The translations under genes were made by a program, and so were the position numbers. Below the pieces are notes generated by a model. The model made no database searches and had not been told where the DNA came from. It worked only from the letters and a program-made list of their open reading frames with translations. From NCBI GenBank assembly GCA_964630905.1, contig CAZVWR010000005.1, positions 1 through 64,000 on the forward strand: a stretch of DNA of 64,000 bases, given 5' to 3'. The first letter of the stretch is position 1; the number at the start of each line of letters is the position of its first letter. Below are positions 27,551-36,950 of this stretch, one piece after another. The DNA is from JAGOEX01 sp964630905 (GTDB lineage Bacteria; UBP6; UBA1177).

Positions 27551-29929
27551 TTATTCCGGTGAGATTTTTTTTAGAACTTGAAAAAGTTCCGCCATTTTAA
27601 AAGGTTTTGAAAGACTTCCCGAAAAGCCGAATTTTTCAGGATTGGAAACCGCTGGATCATCAGCATATCCGCTTGCGACAAGAACAGGAACTTTTTTATC
27701 AATATCCCTTATTTTTTTCACAGCTTCAACTCCGCCCATTCCTCCTTTTATTGTGAGATCAAAGATCATGAATTCAAACTTTTCACTACGAGCCCGTGCT
27801 TCAATGAATAATGAAATTGCTTCTTCTCCTTTTTCACACTCAACAACTTCATATCCTCCTCTTTCAAGCATATTTTTCACAATTCTTCTTACGATCTCCT
27901 CATCATCCATGACAAGAACCTTCCCCTTTCCTGAAAAAGAATATTCAGTTCCGCTGACATTTGGAGTTTCAAAACTTTCTTTTGGAACGGAAGGAAGATA
28001 AATATGAAATTCAGACCCTTTCCCCGGAACAGATTCAACATCAATGAACCCCTGATGTTTTTTAATTATTGAATATGCTGTCGCAAGTCCAAGTCCGCTT
28101 CCAGTCTGTTTTGTTGTAAAAAAAGGATCAAATATTCTTGAAATAATTTTAGGATCAATCCCTGTGCCGGCATCTTTTATCTTTATTATCACATAACGAC
28201 CCGCTGTAAGAACCTGATGCGAACCATTAATATCGCAATTTTGTGCAGAAATATTTATCTCTCCTCCTCCCGGCATAGCGTGTCTGGCATTTATGACAAT
28301 ATTTTCAATAACTTGAGATATCTGATTCTTATCAATTCTTACAGAAGAAAGATCTTTTTCAAAATGAAAAACCGCACTGCAGTTTGAACCGCTCAAAGCA
28401 AACAACGGAACATCTTTTAACATATCATCTATCTTTTCTGTCTTTACTACTGGCGTTCCCCCTTTTGAGAAAGTGAGAAGCTGATATGTTAAAGCTTTCG
28501 CCCTTTCAAGACTTTTCATTGCCGATTCGGTATATTCGCTGCATTTTTCCTTATTTCCACAGTTCATTCTTGCAAGCTCAATAAATCCGAAAACACCGGT
28601 GAGAAGATTATTGAAGTCGTGTGCGATCCCCCCTGCAAGAACACCTATTGACTCAAGTTTCTGCATTTTGATTGTATTCTCAACAAGTTTTTTTCTTTCT
28701 GTGATATCTCTAAGAATTGACTGGTAAGTGCCGTCAGGCATCATTTTCGAATGCATTTCAACAGTTATCATCTCTCCTGAAGGTCTTTTTATATTTCTTT
28801 CATTTACAACAACAAGTCCTTTTCTAAGTGACTCAAAATCCATCGGATTTTTTCCGAGTGATTCTTTTTCAAAAATAACAGCTATGTGTCTTCTAAGGAT
28901 ATCTTCTCTTGGTTTTTCAAAAATCTTCTCAATTGATGAGTTTGCTCCTGTTATAAAACCGTCTTTATCGCCAAGCAATATCCCGTCAGCGGCAAGCTCT
29001 ATTATTTCCCTGTATTTAAGTTCACTTTTCTCAAGATTTTCTCTCCCTTTAACCAGAAGATGCGATTTCTTTTCATTCTGTTTTCTTAGAAAGATCACCG
29101 ACATAACAGACAGGAACAAAGCGACAGACACAATAAGAAGTATCCAGTATAAACTTTCAGGAACATCTTTTTCAGAAGAAGCTCTCAAATACCTGTTAAG
29201 AGATTTGTAAAAAACCGAATCAGGGTCATTCTTCATGTCTGAAATGGTTTTGTCAAAAAGAGCAATAGTTTCATCGCTTATCTGCCTGGAAAATGAATAA
29301 TACAAGCCTTCAGGCGCAAAGATTACAGGTGCAGGGACAATCTCTCTGCTTTTTAATTTTGAAAAATAGAAAAATCTGCTGACAATGATCCCGTCAATTT
29401 GAGACAACTTAAGTGCTTCTATAGATTCACTGTAAGAATCAAAACTCACCAGCTTCATTGGAATTCCGCTAAAATTTTCCTTGAAAAAATCTTCCTGCAC
29501 AGACCCCTTGAGAAGACCGATCTTTTTGCCATTAAGTTCAGCAACATTATCCATTCTGCTGCTGCTTAAAGTGTAAAGCTGAAGCCAGCTTCTTAAAACT
29601 TCAATTTTGTTGAATTTTAACTTCTCAGATCTCTTTTGTGAAAATGCCGTATCAACCAGAACATCTATTCTGCCATTTTCAAGATTTTCAAGATGATCTG
29701 CCCAGTTACCGTAAATATACTCTATCTCTATGCTGTTTACTTTGGCAATTTCATCAAGAACATTTATGAATATTCCGGACGGATTTCCGTTTTTATCAAG
29801 AAAAACTTTCGGATCATTTTCATAAATACCTACTTTTAAAGATCCGGAACCAAAAAGAAATTCAGAATTAACAATTATAAGAAACAGGACAGAGATCATC
29901 TTTAAAAGGAATTCTTTTCCCTTTAACAT
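27551..29929 (-). CDS. Hybrid histidine kinase with periplasmic solute-binding sensor domain
   Basis: A 792-residue sensor protein. A signal/anchor segment is followed by a family-3 solute-binding (PBPb) domain at about residues 30-260 (SLKVGIYENDPKVF). Next come a membrane helix (WILLIVSVALFLSVM), a PAS domain, and HisKA with the phospho-His at about 437 in GGIAHDFNNLL. HATPase_c has GSGLGLATAYSI. A C-terminal receiver has D724 in MIFDLTIKGGMGG. ATG at 29929 has GGAG upstream. No DNA-binding partner is adjacent. It lies last in the nqr operon, followed only by the 21-residue gene. Confidence 0.92.
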   Translation of the reverse strand: MLKGKEFLLKMISVLFLIIVNSEFLFGSGSLKVGIYENDPKVFLDKNGNPSGIFINVLDEIAKVNSIEIEYIYGNWADHLENLENGRIDVLVDTAFSQKRSEKLKFNKIEVLRSWLQLYTLSSSRMDNVAELNGKKIGLLKGSVQEDFFKENFSGIPMKLVSFDSYSESIEALKLSQIDGIIVSRFFYFSKLKSREIVPAPVIFAPEGLYYSFSRQISDETIALFDKTISDMKNDPDSVFYKSLNRYLRASSEKDVPESLYWILLIVSVALFLSVMSVIFLRKQNEKKSHLLVKGRENLEKSELKYREIIELAADGILLGDKDGFITGANSSIEKIFEKPREDILRRHIAVIFEKESLGKNPMDFESLRKGLVVVNERNIKRPSGEMITVEMHSKMMPDGTYQSILRDITERKKLVENTIKMQKLESIGVLAGGIAHDFNNLLTGVFGFIELARMNCGNKEKCSEYTESAMKSLERAKALTYQLLTFSKGGTPVVKTEKIDDMLKDVPLFALSGSNCSAVFHFEKDLSSVRIDKNQISQVIENIVINARHAMPGGGEINISAQNCDINGSHQVLTAGRYVIIKIKDAGTGIDPKIISRIFDPFFTTKQTGSGLGLATAYSIIKKHQGFIDVESVPGKGSEFHIYLPSVPKESFETPNVSGTEYSFSGKGKVLVMDDEEIVRRIVKNMLERGGYEVVECEKGEEAISLFIEARARSEKFEFMIFDLTIKGGMGGVEAVKKIRDIDKKVPVLVASGYADDPAVSNPEKFGFSGSLSKPFKMAELFQVLKKISPE

Positions 29930-29945
29930 TTTTACTCCAAAAAAA

Positions 29946-30737
29946 TTAACCATTTCCGGCATGCCTGAACATATCTGCTATCTTGACATCGGGATGACGG
30001 TATCTTCTTCTTTTCACTGTCTTTTTTCCGTGCTGGATCGCTTCTGCAGGACACCACTGGATGCAGGCCATGCACTGCTCGCAACTCCCTTTCCAGACAG
30101 GTCTGCCGTCAACAAGGTCAATGTTTCCGACAGGACAGATCTTTGAACATATTCCGCATTTTGTACATTTTTCTTCGCTGTAGAATTTTTTGTCCATATT
30201 TGGAAGCCCGGCAAGAAAAAATCTATAGACAAGGTTTGAAAGGACAACTCTTGAAAAGAATCCCCCTTTTTCATGAACCGGCTGATCAGCCGCGATGCCT
30301 TTAATTATAAGATCGATCCTATCGACATAACTTTCAAAGATCGGCTTTAGTTTTTCCTCTGTACTTCCGTTAAATAGCGTTATGCAGTTATCGGCCATTC
30401 TTATTCCGTAATTTGAGAAAACAGTGCCACCCTTTTCAGACAGATCTTTTTCGATGAAATCAACTGTAGCTCCTGCAGAACCGCCGAAAGTGGTGACAAC
30501 AAATATTTTCTTGTTTGAGACATCTTCGATCTTTTTAACAAATTCACGGACTATTACCGGAGAACCCCATGCATAGACCGGAAAAACAATAACGATCTTT
30601 TGAGCATCTGTTTCGATCTTTTCCTTTTTCACTTCAACCGGAATCGGAAAAAGTTCGGCTTTCAGAGCATTTGCAATGTCACGGGCGGCAACGAGTGAGT
30701 TTCCTGTACCCGTAAAATAATATACGACACTTTTCAT
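29946..30737 (-). CDS. EFR1-type flavodoxin-ferredoxin fusion protein
   Basis: A 263-residue protein with an N-terminal flavodoxin-like domain (YFTGTGNSLVAA as the FMN phosphate loop). Its C-terminal 2x[4Fe-4S] ferredoxin domain contains CTKCGICSKICPVGN and CEQCMACIQWCPAEA. This is the EFRO/EFR1 arrangement. Members are thought to carry electrons between flavin and iron-sulfur partners, though their partners are poorly defined. It sits directly behind nqrF and the 167-residue protein in one operon, which suggests a link with the NQR complex. Confidence 0.92.
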   Translation of the reverse strand: MKSVVYYFTGTGNSLVAARDIANALKAELFPIPVEVKKEKIETDAQKIVIVFPVYAWGSPVIVREFVKKIEDVSNKKIFVVTTFGGSAGATVDFIEKDLSEKGGTVFSNYGIRMADNCITLFNGSTEEKLKPIFESYVDRIDLIIKGIAADQPVHEKGGFFSRVVLSNLVYRFFLAGLPNMDKKFYSEEKCTKCGICSKICPVGNIDLVDGRPVWKGSCEQCMACIQWCPAEAIQHGKKTVKRRRYRHPDVKIADMFRHAGNG

Positions 30738-30751
30738 TATCGTTCTCCTTT

Positions 30752-31255
30752 TTATTTACCTGATGGATAATAGTCGGGAAGGGGTTTTTCTTCGTTTTTT
30801 CTAACTTCAAGGATCTCAACAAGATCTTCCGGTTCAATTCTGAACACAGAGCCTTTTCCCTGATAAAAGCCGTGGAACTCTATCATGTGAATATGAATAT
30901 CTGTATATGTAACTTCTTTGTTTAATTTGAGATTTCTGACGACAGTGTTCTGTTTTCCGATCATGATATGATCTTCAAATGGTGAAGGAAGCTGTCCACG
31001 CATAGAATCCACTTTTACTTCAAAACGGTCTTCGACTTTTTCAAACATTCCAAGTCCTGCAAGCCCTTTGTCTCTGAGTTCTTTCATTCTTTGAGCGATC
31101 TGTTTATGTGTGGTGTTAAGCCTTTGCACCAAAGCTTCATCTTCAACAAGTATTTCAATGAGGTTCCTTCTGTCAGGACCGAGAAATCCGCAACTTGTTA
31201 TAACTCCGGGTTTCATCCTCTCCTGAGCTGTTGTAAGGTCCGGCGACTGTTTCAT
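30752..31255 (-). CDS. Conserved-looking hypothetical protein in nqr operon
   Basis: A 167-residue soluble protein with no signal peptide, no membrane segment and a single Cys. No family was recognised. The N-terminal half is helical and charged (HKQIAQRMKELRDKG). The C-terminal half is beta-rich with a His cluster (YTDIHIHMIEFHGFYQG). GGAGG precedes the ATG. It is embedded between nqrF (12 nt) and the flavodoxin-ferredoxin gene (14 nt), so a role connected with electron transfer or its assembly is plausible but unproven. Confidence 0.72.
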   Translation of the reverse strand: MKQSPDLTTAQERMKPGVITSCGFLGPDRRNLIEILVEDEALVQRLNTTHKQIAQRMKELRDKGLAGLGMFEKVEDRFEVKVDSMRGQLPSPFEDHIMIGKQNTVVRNLKLNKEVTYTDIHIHMIEFHGFYQGKGSVFRIEPEDLVEILEVRKNEEKPLPDYYPSGK

Positions 31256-31267
31256 AATGACCTCCGG

Positions 31268-32377
31268 TTAAAACTTATCGTAATAGATATTTTCCTCTTT
31301 TACCCCTTTTGACTTGAGCACTTCAATTACGGCATTTATCATTCCGGGACTTCCGCAAAGATATGCCTCTGTGTTTGAGCCGTCAGAAAGATATTTTGCG
31401 AGCACTTCAGTCACTTTGCCTGTCTCTCCATCCCATTTGTCCTCCGGAGATGCATTGCTTAAAGCCGGAACAAATCTGAAATTCGGGATATTTTTCTCAA
31501 ACTCCTTCATTTTATCAAGCAGAAACAGATCTCTTTTTCCCTGAGCTCCGAAAATGTAAGTTACTTTTCTACTTATCTTCTGCTCTTCAATGTGATGCAG
31601 AATCGATTTTATCGGAGCCATTCCCGATCCCCCTGCAACACAAACTATATCAGCATCGGTGTCTCTAAGAAAAAATTCTCCATACGGGCCGGTGAGAGTC
31701 AAAATATCGCCTTCTTTCAAATACTTATGAACATAGGTCGTGCATATTCCGTTATTGACATACCTTATTTCAAGTTCAACTATCCCTTTTTCAGTTGATG
31801 ACGATGAGATTGAATAAGCTCTGTAAACCGATTCATTTGAAAATTCATATTCGGGAACCTGTACCTGAACGAACTGTCCTGCCTTGAAATTTATTTCATT
31901 TGGCTCAAGAAGTTTAAAACGGACCTCTTTAATGTCGTGAGTAAGGTCTTTAATTGATTCAACTTTCGCCTTGAATTCCTTCACATTGAAAAGCTCTTCA
32001 GGGATCTCGATCTCAAAATCCCTTTTCACTTTAATTTGACAGCTGAGCCGAATCCCTTCCTTCTGTTCTTCTTTAGTGATAAATGAAAGTTCTGTCGGAA
32101 GATAATCGCCTCCTCCTGCAGTAACCTTACATTTGCAAAGTCCGCATGAGCCCCTTCCACCACAGGCTGAAGGAATGAAAACGCCCTCTTCTTTGAGGGT
32201 ATTTAGCAGAGTTTTCCCCCCTTCCACGCTGTGTTTGTGCTCTTTATTTATGATCAGGTTCATAATTCCGTAATTTCCGATCGTTGCATCAGCGATCACC
32301 ATTAGAATTGCAAGCACTGTAGCTATTCCTGAAACGATCAGAATGCTCTGCAGCAGTTCAACTATTTGGAAATCCAT
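31268..32377 (-). CDS. nqrF: Na+-translocating NADH:quinone oxidoreductase subunit F
   Basis: A 369-residue NADH-oxidising subunit. An N-terminal membrane helix is followed by a [2Fe-2S] domain (CGGRGSCGLCKC, with the fourth Cys in LSCQIK). A ferredoxin-reductase module has the FAD motif RAYSIS and the NAD-binding loop GGSGMAPIKS. NqrF of Vibrio is about 408 residues, so this copy is somewhat short. NqrF is diagnostic for NQR rather than Rnf. It is the fifth nqr gene in the order B-C-D-E-F. Confidence 0.93.
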   Translation of the reverse strand: MDFQIVELLQSILIVSGIATVLAILMVIADATIGNYGIMNLIINKEHKHSVEGGKTLLNTLKEEGVFIPSACGGRGSCGLCKCKVTAGGGDYLPTELSFITKEEQKEGIRLSCQIKVKRDFEIEIPEELFNVKEFKAKVESIKDLTHDIKEVRFKLLEPNEINFKAGQFVQVQVPEYEFSNESVYRAYSISSSSTEKGIVELEIRYVNNGICTTYVHKYLKEGDILTLTGPYGEFFLRDTDADIVCVAGGSGMAPIKSILHHIEEQKISRKVTYIFGAQGKRDLFLLDKMKEFEKNIPNFRFVPALSNASPEDKWDGETGKVTEVLAKYLSDGSNTEAYLCGSPGMINAVIEVLKSKGVKEENIYYDKF

Positions 32378-32390
32378 GCCGCCCTCCTGA

Positions 32391-32990
32391 TCAGTTTAAG
32401 TTCATCATTCCGGTAAATCCCATGAAAGCCATGGACATTATTCCGGCGATGATAAGTGTTATTCCCGCCCCTTCAAGCCCTTTCGGAACTTTGGAAGTCC
32501 CCATTTTCTGCCTGATACCTGCCATGATAATTATCGCAAGCATCCAGCCGGCACCGCTTCCGGCACTGAAGGAAATTGCAGAAAGAAGTGTATATTTTCT
32601 GATTATCATAAAAAGTGCGGCTCCGAGTATCGCGCAGTTCACCGTTATGAGCGGAAGAAATATTCCAAGAGCGTTATAAAGCGGCTCACTCACTCTTTCA
32701 ATAATCATTTCAACAAGTTGAACGAATGCTGCAATGACTATGATAAAAACAATGTAGGTCAGATATTCAAGCTCAAACGGGATAAGAAGATACTCATATA
32801 TCAGCCAGTTTATCGCACTTGTGAAAGTCATGACAAAAACAACTGCCGTACCGAGCCCTATCGCGGTTTTAACCTGTCTTGAAACAGCAAGGAAGGAGCA
32901 CATTCCAAGATACATTGTGAGCAGAATGTTGTTTGTAATGGCCGCGGCAAAAAAGATCGCAAATACACCGAGTGTTTCAGTTCCGTTCAT
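32391..32990 (-). CDS. nqrE: Na+-translocating NADH:quinone oxidoreductase subunit E
   Basis: A 199-residue, six-helix membrane subunit of the NqrE/RnfA family with TNNILLTMYLGMCSFLAVS near the N terminus. NqrE and NqrD form an antiparallel pair that holds an iron centre between them and forms part of the ion path. Length matches the family (about 198). It overlaps nqrD by 4 nt. Confidence 0.93.
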   Translation of the reverse strand: MNGTETLGVFAIFFAAAITNNILLTMYLGMCSFLAVSRQVKTAIGLGTAVVFVMTFTSAINWLIYEYLLIPFELEYLTYIVFIIVIAAFVQLVEMIIERVSEPLYNALGIFLPLITVNCAILGAALFMIIRKYTLLSAISFSAGSGAGWMLAIIIMAGIRQKMGTSKVPKGLEGAGITLIIAGIMSMAFMGFTGMMNLN

Positions 32991-33598
32991 TTTTTCACCT
33001 CCGGATCAACAAGAATGAGCCCTTTTACGATCCAGATGAAAACCGCAAGCATGAAAAATGCTCCGGGAGCCATCACCATGATGGACCATTTAACCCACCA
33101 GTCGCCAAGAACTGTAAATCCCCAGATCGTTCCGCTTCCAAGCAGTTCCCTGAATAACGCAATAATTAAAAGCACATAGCCGTATCCAAGCCCGCTTGTC
33201 AACCCGTCAACAAAACTGAGACCAGGTTTATTGTTCAAAGCAAATGCTTCAGCTCTGCCCATGATTATGCAGTTAGTTATGATAAGTCCGATGTATGCAC
33301 CAAGTTGTCTTGAAATATCAGGTAGATAAGCTTTTAGAACTATGTCAACCAGAATGACATAGAAAGCAATTATCAAAGTTGTAACCATCATTCTTATTCT
33401 CGAAGGGATCCATTTGCGTAAAATTGAAACGGTAGTGTTTGACAAAGCGGTCGTAAATATCAGCCCTGCACACATTACAGCTGTGTTTTCAAGCACATTT
33501 GTGACAGCTAATGTTGAACAGATCCCGAGTATCTGGGCAAAAACGGGATTTTCCCGACCCAGATTCGCCAATGTTATCTTTCCTGCTTTTGAATTCAT
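32987..33598 (-). CDS. nqrD: Na+-translocating NADH:quinone oxidoreductase subunit D
   Basis: A 203-residue polytopic membrane subunit of the NqrD/RnfE family, with the block NCIIMGRAEAFALNN and a central run of hydrophobic helices. It pairs with NqrE in the membrane. Length is normal (about 210). It overlaps nqrC and nqrE by 4 nt each. Confidence 0.93.
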   Translation of the reverse strand: MNSKAGKITLANLGRENPVFAQILGICSTLAVTNVLENTAVMCAGLIFTTALSNTTVSILRKWIPSRIRMMVTTLIIAFYVILVDIVLKAYLPDISRQLGAYIGLIITNCIIMGRAEAFALNNKPGLSFVDGLTSGLGYGYVLLIIALFRELLGSGTIWGFTVLGDWWVKWSIMVMAPGAFFMLAVFIWIVKGLILVDPEVKK

Positions 33599-34221
33599 TG
33601 TTCCACCCCCTTCCCGGCAACAGCAGGAGCATTTTTAACTGTTTTATTTATCATTGATTCAACCGCTTTTGAGGTCACGGTCGCACCTGTTATCGCATCA
33701 AATTCATTTTCATTACCACTTTTTGTCCCTTCCGGAACTCTTTTTAATTCACCTTTTTTGCCTCTAAACTGCTCCTTAAACCATTGCTCTGTTATCCTTG
33801 CACCGAGCCCCGGAGTTTCTGTCTGGACTGTAAAATCTATCCCTGCAATTGTTTCAAGATCGCTTTTAAGACCGACATGCCCTTTAATTACTCCCCACAG
33901 TCCCTGACCGCTGCTCTGAAACACTGCAACGGTGGTGCCGTTGTCTGCAACAACTGAATAATACTGGATATTACCGGCTGTATCTTTTATCTCTTTAACT
34001 TTTTCTTTGTAAACTCTCTCGATCTCAACAGGTGAATCACTCACTTCAATTTGTGCCGTATAAAGTACTGATTTCTTTAAGAAAAGTGATTCATTCCTGA
34101 CAACTGTGCTTTTTGTGAAAAGATAGACAAAAGAGAGAATTCCAATGAAAAAAGCTGATACTGTGAACATAAAAAAAATCGTAAATATCCGCTGCTTAGT
34201 TTTGCTTTTCCCTGTCATCAC
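33595..34221 (-). CDS. nqrC: Na+-translocating NADH:quinone oxidoreductase subunit C
   Basis: A 208-residue subunit with one N-terminal membrane helix and a periplasmic FMN-binding domain. The covalent flavin-attachment motif is DAITGATVTSKAV, where a Thr carries FMN. Vibrio NqrC is about 257 residues; this copy is nearer the size of RnfG (about 206). It overlaps nqrB and nqrD by 4 nt each. Confidence 0.9.
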   Translation of the reverse strand: MMTGKSKTKQRIFTIFFMFTVSAFFIGILSFVYLFTKSTVVRNESLFLKKSVLYTAQIEVSDSPVEIERVYKEKVKEIKDTAGNIQYYSVVADNGTTVAVFQSSGQGLWGVIKGHVGLKSDLETIAGIDFTVQTETPGLGARITEQWFKEQFRGKKGELKRVPEGTKSGNENEFDAITGATVTSKAVESMINKTVKNAPAVAGKGVEQ

Positions 34222-35210
34222 TTCACCTCGCCCGCAGTTTGAGAGGAAAGTTTCTGCTTCTTTTTGTTGCGTTGTTCCGTGATAGCATAATCGGTGATCG
34301 GCCCGAGCATGTTTCCAAGCAGAATGGCAAACATCATCCCTTCCGGCCAGACTGAGAAAGTTCTAATGAGAGATGTCATAAGACCGATGAAAAGCCCGTA
34401 GAGTTTCTTTCCGGTGTCAGTTTTAGGAGCACTCACAGGATCGGTCGTCATAAAGAAAAGTCCGAGCATGAATCCGCCTGTAAGCATTGCTGTAAGAGGA
34501 TCAACTGCATCTTTTACACCAAAATACCAGAATATTGTCTGCGGAATAATCAGTCCGATGACTGTCGTGATGATGATCTCTGTGCTAGCCACTTTTTTTA
34601 TGACAAGATACATTCCGCCAAGAATTATGAGAAGAGCCGAAGTTTCACCTGCTGAGCCGGCAATATTACCCAGAAATGCACTCAGCCAGATATTGTTCAT
34701 GGTTCCTTTTGCACTGGTAAGCACTGTCGCACTTGTCACCGCATCAGGTGAATAACTCAGAAGTCCGCCCATCATGCCGCCATAGGGTTCCGACCACATT
34801 CCTGTCATGTAAACAGCAAATGTGACATAAATAAACGCTCTGCCGACAAGTGCCGGGTTAAAGATGTTCTTTCCGAAACCTCCAAAAACCATTTTGCCGA
34901 AAACAACTCCGAAAATAATACCGACAGCCGCCATCCAGAAAGGAAGTGCCGGAGGAATTATCATCGCAAAAAGCATATTTGTCACAAAAACAGATGATGA
35001 AACCTGCTGGTTGTACTTTTTTGCAAAAGCATATTCCGATAAAAATCCTGCAACATGGACAACGATGTAAAGAAGAAGAACCCTCAACCCGAAAAAATAT
35101 ACTCCTGCAAGCGCGGCAGGGGCAAGTGCCCAGAGCACCCTTTTCATCGGAAGCTGCCATGAAACAACACTGTTTTTCACAGGTTGTTTCGAAACCGGTT
35201 TGTCACTCAT
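34218..35210 (-). CDS. nqrB: Na+-translocating NADH:quinone oxidoreductase subunit B
   Basis: A 330-residue polytopic membrane subunit of the NqrB/RnfD family. It shows FNPALVGRAF and the FMN-attachment region DAVTSATVLTSAKG. Vibrio NqrB is about 415 residues, whereas RnfD is about 350. The short N-terminal soluble part is the region that contacts NqrA in known NQR. GAGGAT precedes the ATG. It is the first nqr gene; nqrA, usually directly upstream, is replaced here by an amidase gene. Confidence 0.9.
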   Translation of the reverse strand: MSDKPVSKQPVKNSVVSWQLPMKRVLWALAPAALAGVYFFGLRVLLLYIVVHVAGFLSEYAFAKKYNQQVSSSVFVTNMLFAMIIPPALPFWMAAVGIIFGVVFGKMVFGGFGKNIFNPALVGRAFIYVTFAVYMTGMWSEPYGGMMGGLLSYSPDAVTSATVLTSAKGTMNNIWLSAFLGNIAGSAGETSALLIILGGMYLVIKKVASTEIIITTVIGLIIPQTIFWYFGVKDAVDPLTAMLTGGFMLGLFFMTTDPVSAPKTDTGKKLYGLFIGLMTSLIRTFSVWPEGMMFAILLGNMLGPITDYAITEQRNKKKQKLSSQTAGEVK

Positions 35211-35234
35211 TAGATCCTCATATTTTCAATCATT

Positions 35235-36941
35235 TCAATTTATAACGGAACAGCCGCAACCGACCTCTTCATCAATTTCACCGGAATCATCCACGCTTGA
35301 ATCATCAGTTTCATCAGAATCGGTAATGCCCGGATCGTCATCAGAATCGATCACGCTTTCATCATTTGTTTCGTTGTCAACCGTTTCTTCAACATCTGTA
35401 TCGTTTACCATTTCATTTTCATCCGGAATTTCTGACACATCATCATCTTTTGCGGTTTCAGCTGGTGTAAGTTCAACATCTTTAACGGCATTCTGATCTG
35501 TCATTACGGTCACATCGCCTGTCCATGTTTCATAACCGTCTGCACTTACTGCAAGAGTATAATCATCAGGAATAATGTCTGTAAATTCATATTTTCCTGT
35601 TTCATCGGAATAAACTGTGTAAGGATCTCCTGAAGTTTTTGAAGTGATGACACACTGTGCTCCTGCAATTGCGAGATAACTTGTTTTTGATGTGACTGTC
35701 CCGCTTAATCCGCCAAGTTCAACTGCTCCCTGCTCCGCAATACCGGTTGATGCCCAGTTTTCACCTGCAACAAGTGTGAGCGGCTTATTTGATATTGTCA
35801 CAAAGCCTGTTTTGCTTACAGTCAAAGTATAGTCAGCAGCTTCAAGATCGTTAAACCTGAAAAATCCTGAATCATCAGTTGTTACAGTAACTTCCGCACC
35901 GCCAACCGTTTTTTTCAGAACACATGTCGCATTTGCGATTCTGTTTCCCGGATCATTTCCAAGACCATTCGAATCATTAAAAACAAACCCTTTTATCCAT
36001 GCTGTTTCAGTTCCGCCTGTGCTTTCGGTGAGACCCGTTGAAGCCCATGTCGGATTTCCGCTTGCATTTACGCTTTTAGTACCGTTATTAAAACCTGTTT
36101 TTGTAATCTCAAGTGTATAATCTCCCGGAGTGACATTTGTAAATGAGAAAAGTCCGGTTGCTGACGACACAACATGCAGATCGGTCTCACCCGTTTTTTT
36201 AAGATAGCAGTCAGCTCCGGCGATTCTGTTCCCTTCAACATTTTCACCCAGAGTAGCATTATAGACAAATCCTTTTACTTCAACTTTATCTTGCGGATCA
36301 GTTCCGGGATCATCTTTCGGTGTTACGCCGAAATAGCTGCATATCGCATGATAAACTCCAAGTGCATGCTCCTGTCTTGTTGATGCTTGTGAAATAAGGT
36401 TGAACTCAGTTGAATTTGATACGAACATTCCTTCCGAAAGTGCCGCCGGCATGCTTGTATACTTAATAACATAATAGCCGGCATATTTTACTCCGCGGTT
36501 GAATCTTCCGAGATGATCGATCAGTTCATTCTGAATTTTTGTTGCAAGAGTCTGACTGTTGCCGCCTGACTGATATGCATATGTTTCAGTTCCGTTTGCG
36601 GCAGGATCACTGAATGAATTAAGATGTGTTGAAACAAAAATGGTTACACTGTTGTTATTTGCAATGGCAACCCTGTTTTCAAGTGAAACCGCAACATCAT
36701 CATTTCTTGTCATTACAACAGTCGCCGAATCATCCGTAAGCATTGATTTAAGCCGGAGATCGACATCAAGGACAAGATCAGCTTCGTTGGGAAGGGTTGA
36801 CCCGTTTGTCCCTGTTGCTCCCGGATCGCTTCCGCCGTGACCGGGATCGACACATATTTTCTTTCCCGAAAGTGTCGCAAAAAGTATAGAGGGGATGAAA
36901 AAGAAGCAAATCGCAATGTATGTTGTTAATTTTATTTTCAT
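35235..36941 (-). CDS. Exported N-acetylmuramoyl-L-alanine amidase with CarboxypepD_reg-like repeats
   Basis: A 568-residue cell-wall hydrolase. After a signal peptide (residues 1-22) comes an Amidase_3 zinc domain, about 25-215. It has CVDPGHGGSDPG (zinc His35), VSTHLNSFSD (second His) and ALSEGMFVSN (catalytic Glu). Three carboxypeptidase regulatory-like beta-sandwich repeats follow, each with a pattern like GDYTLEITKTGF. An acidic Asp/Glu/Ser tail ends in GCGCSVIN, reminiscent of the Cys motif of MYXO-CTERM tails but with no membrane helix after it. It precedes nqrB by 24 nt. Confidence 0.88.
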   Translation of the reverse strand: MKIKLTTYIAICFFFIPSILFATLSGKKICVDPGHGGSDPGATGTNGSTLPNEADLVLDVDLRLKSMLTDDSATVVMTRNDDVAVSLENRVAIANNNSVTIFVSTHLNSFSDPAANGTETYAYQSGGNSQTLATKIQNELIDHLGRFNRGVKYAGYYVIKYTSMPAALSEGMFVSNSTEFNLISQASTRQEHALGVYHAICSYFGVTPKDDPGTDPQDKVEVKGFVYNATLGENVEGNRIAGADCYLKKTGETDLHVVSSATGLFSFTNVTPGDYTLEITKTGFNNGTKSVNASGNPTWASTGLTESTGGTETAWIKGFVFNDSNGLGNDPGNRIANATCVLKKTVGGAEVTVTTDDSGFFRFNDLEAADYTLTVSKTGFVTISNKPLTLVAGENWASTGIAEQGAVELGGLSGTVTSKTSYLAIAGAQCVITSKTSGDPYTVYSDETGKYEFTDIIPDDYTLAVSADGYETWTGDVTVMTDQNAVKDVELTPAETAKDDDVSEIPDENEMVNDTDVEETVDNETNDESVIDSDDDPGITDSDETDDSSVDDSGEIDEEVGCGCSVIN

Positions 36942-36950
36942 TTTGCCCTC

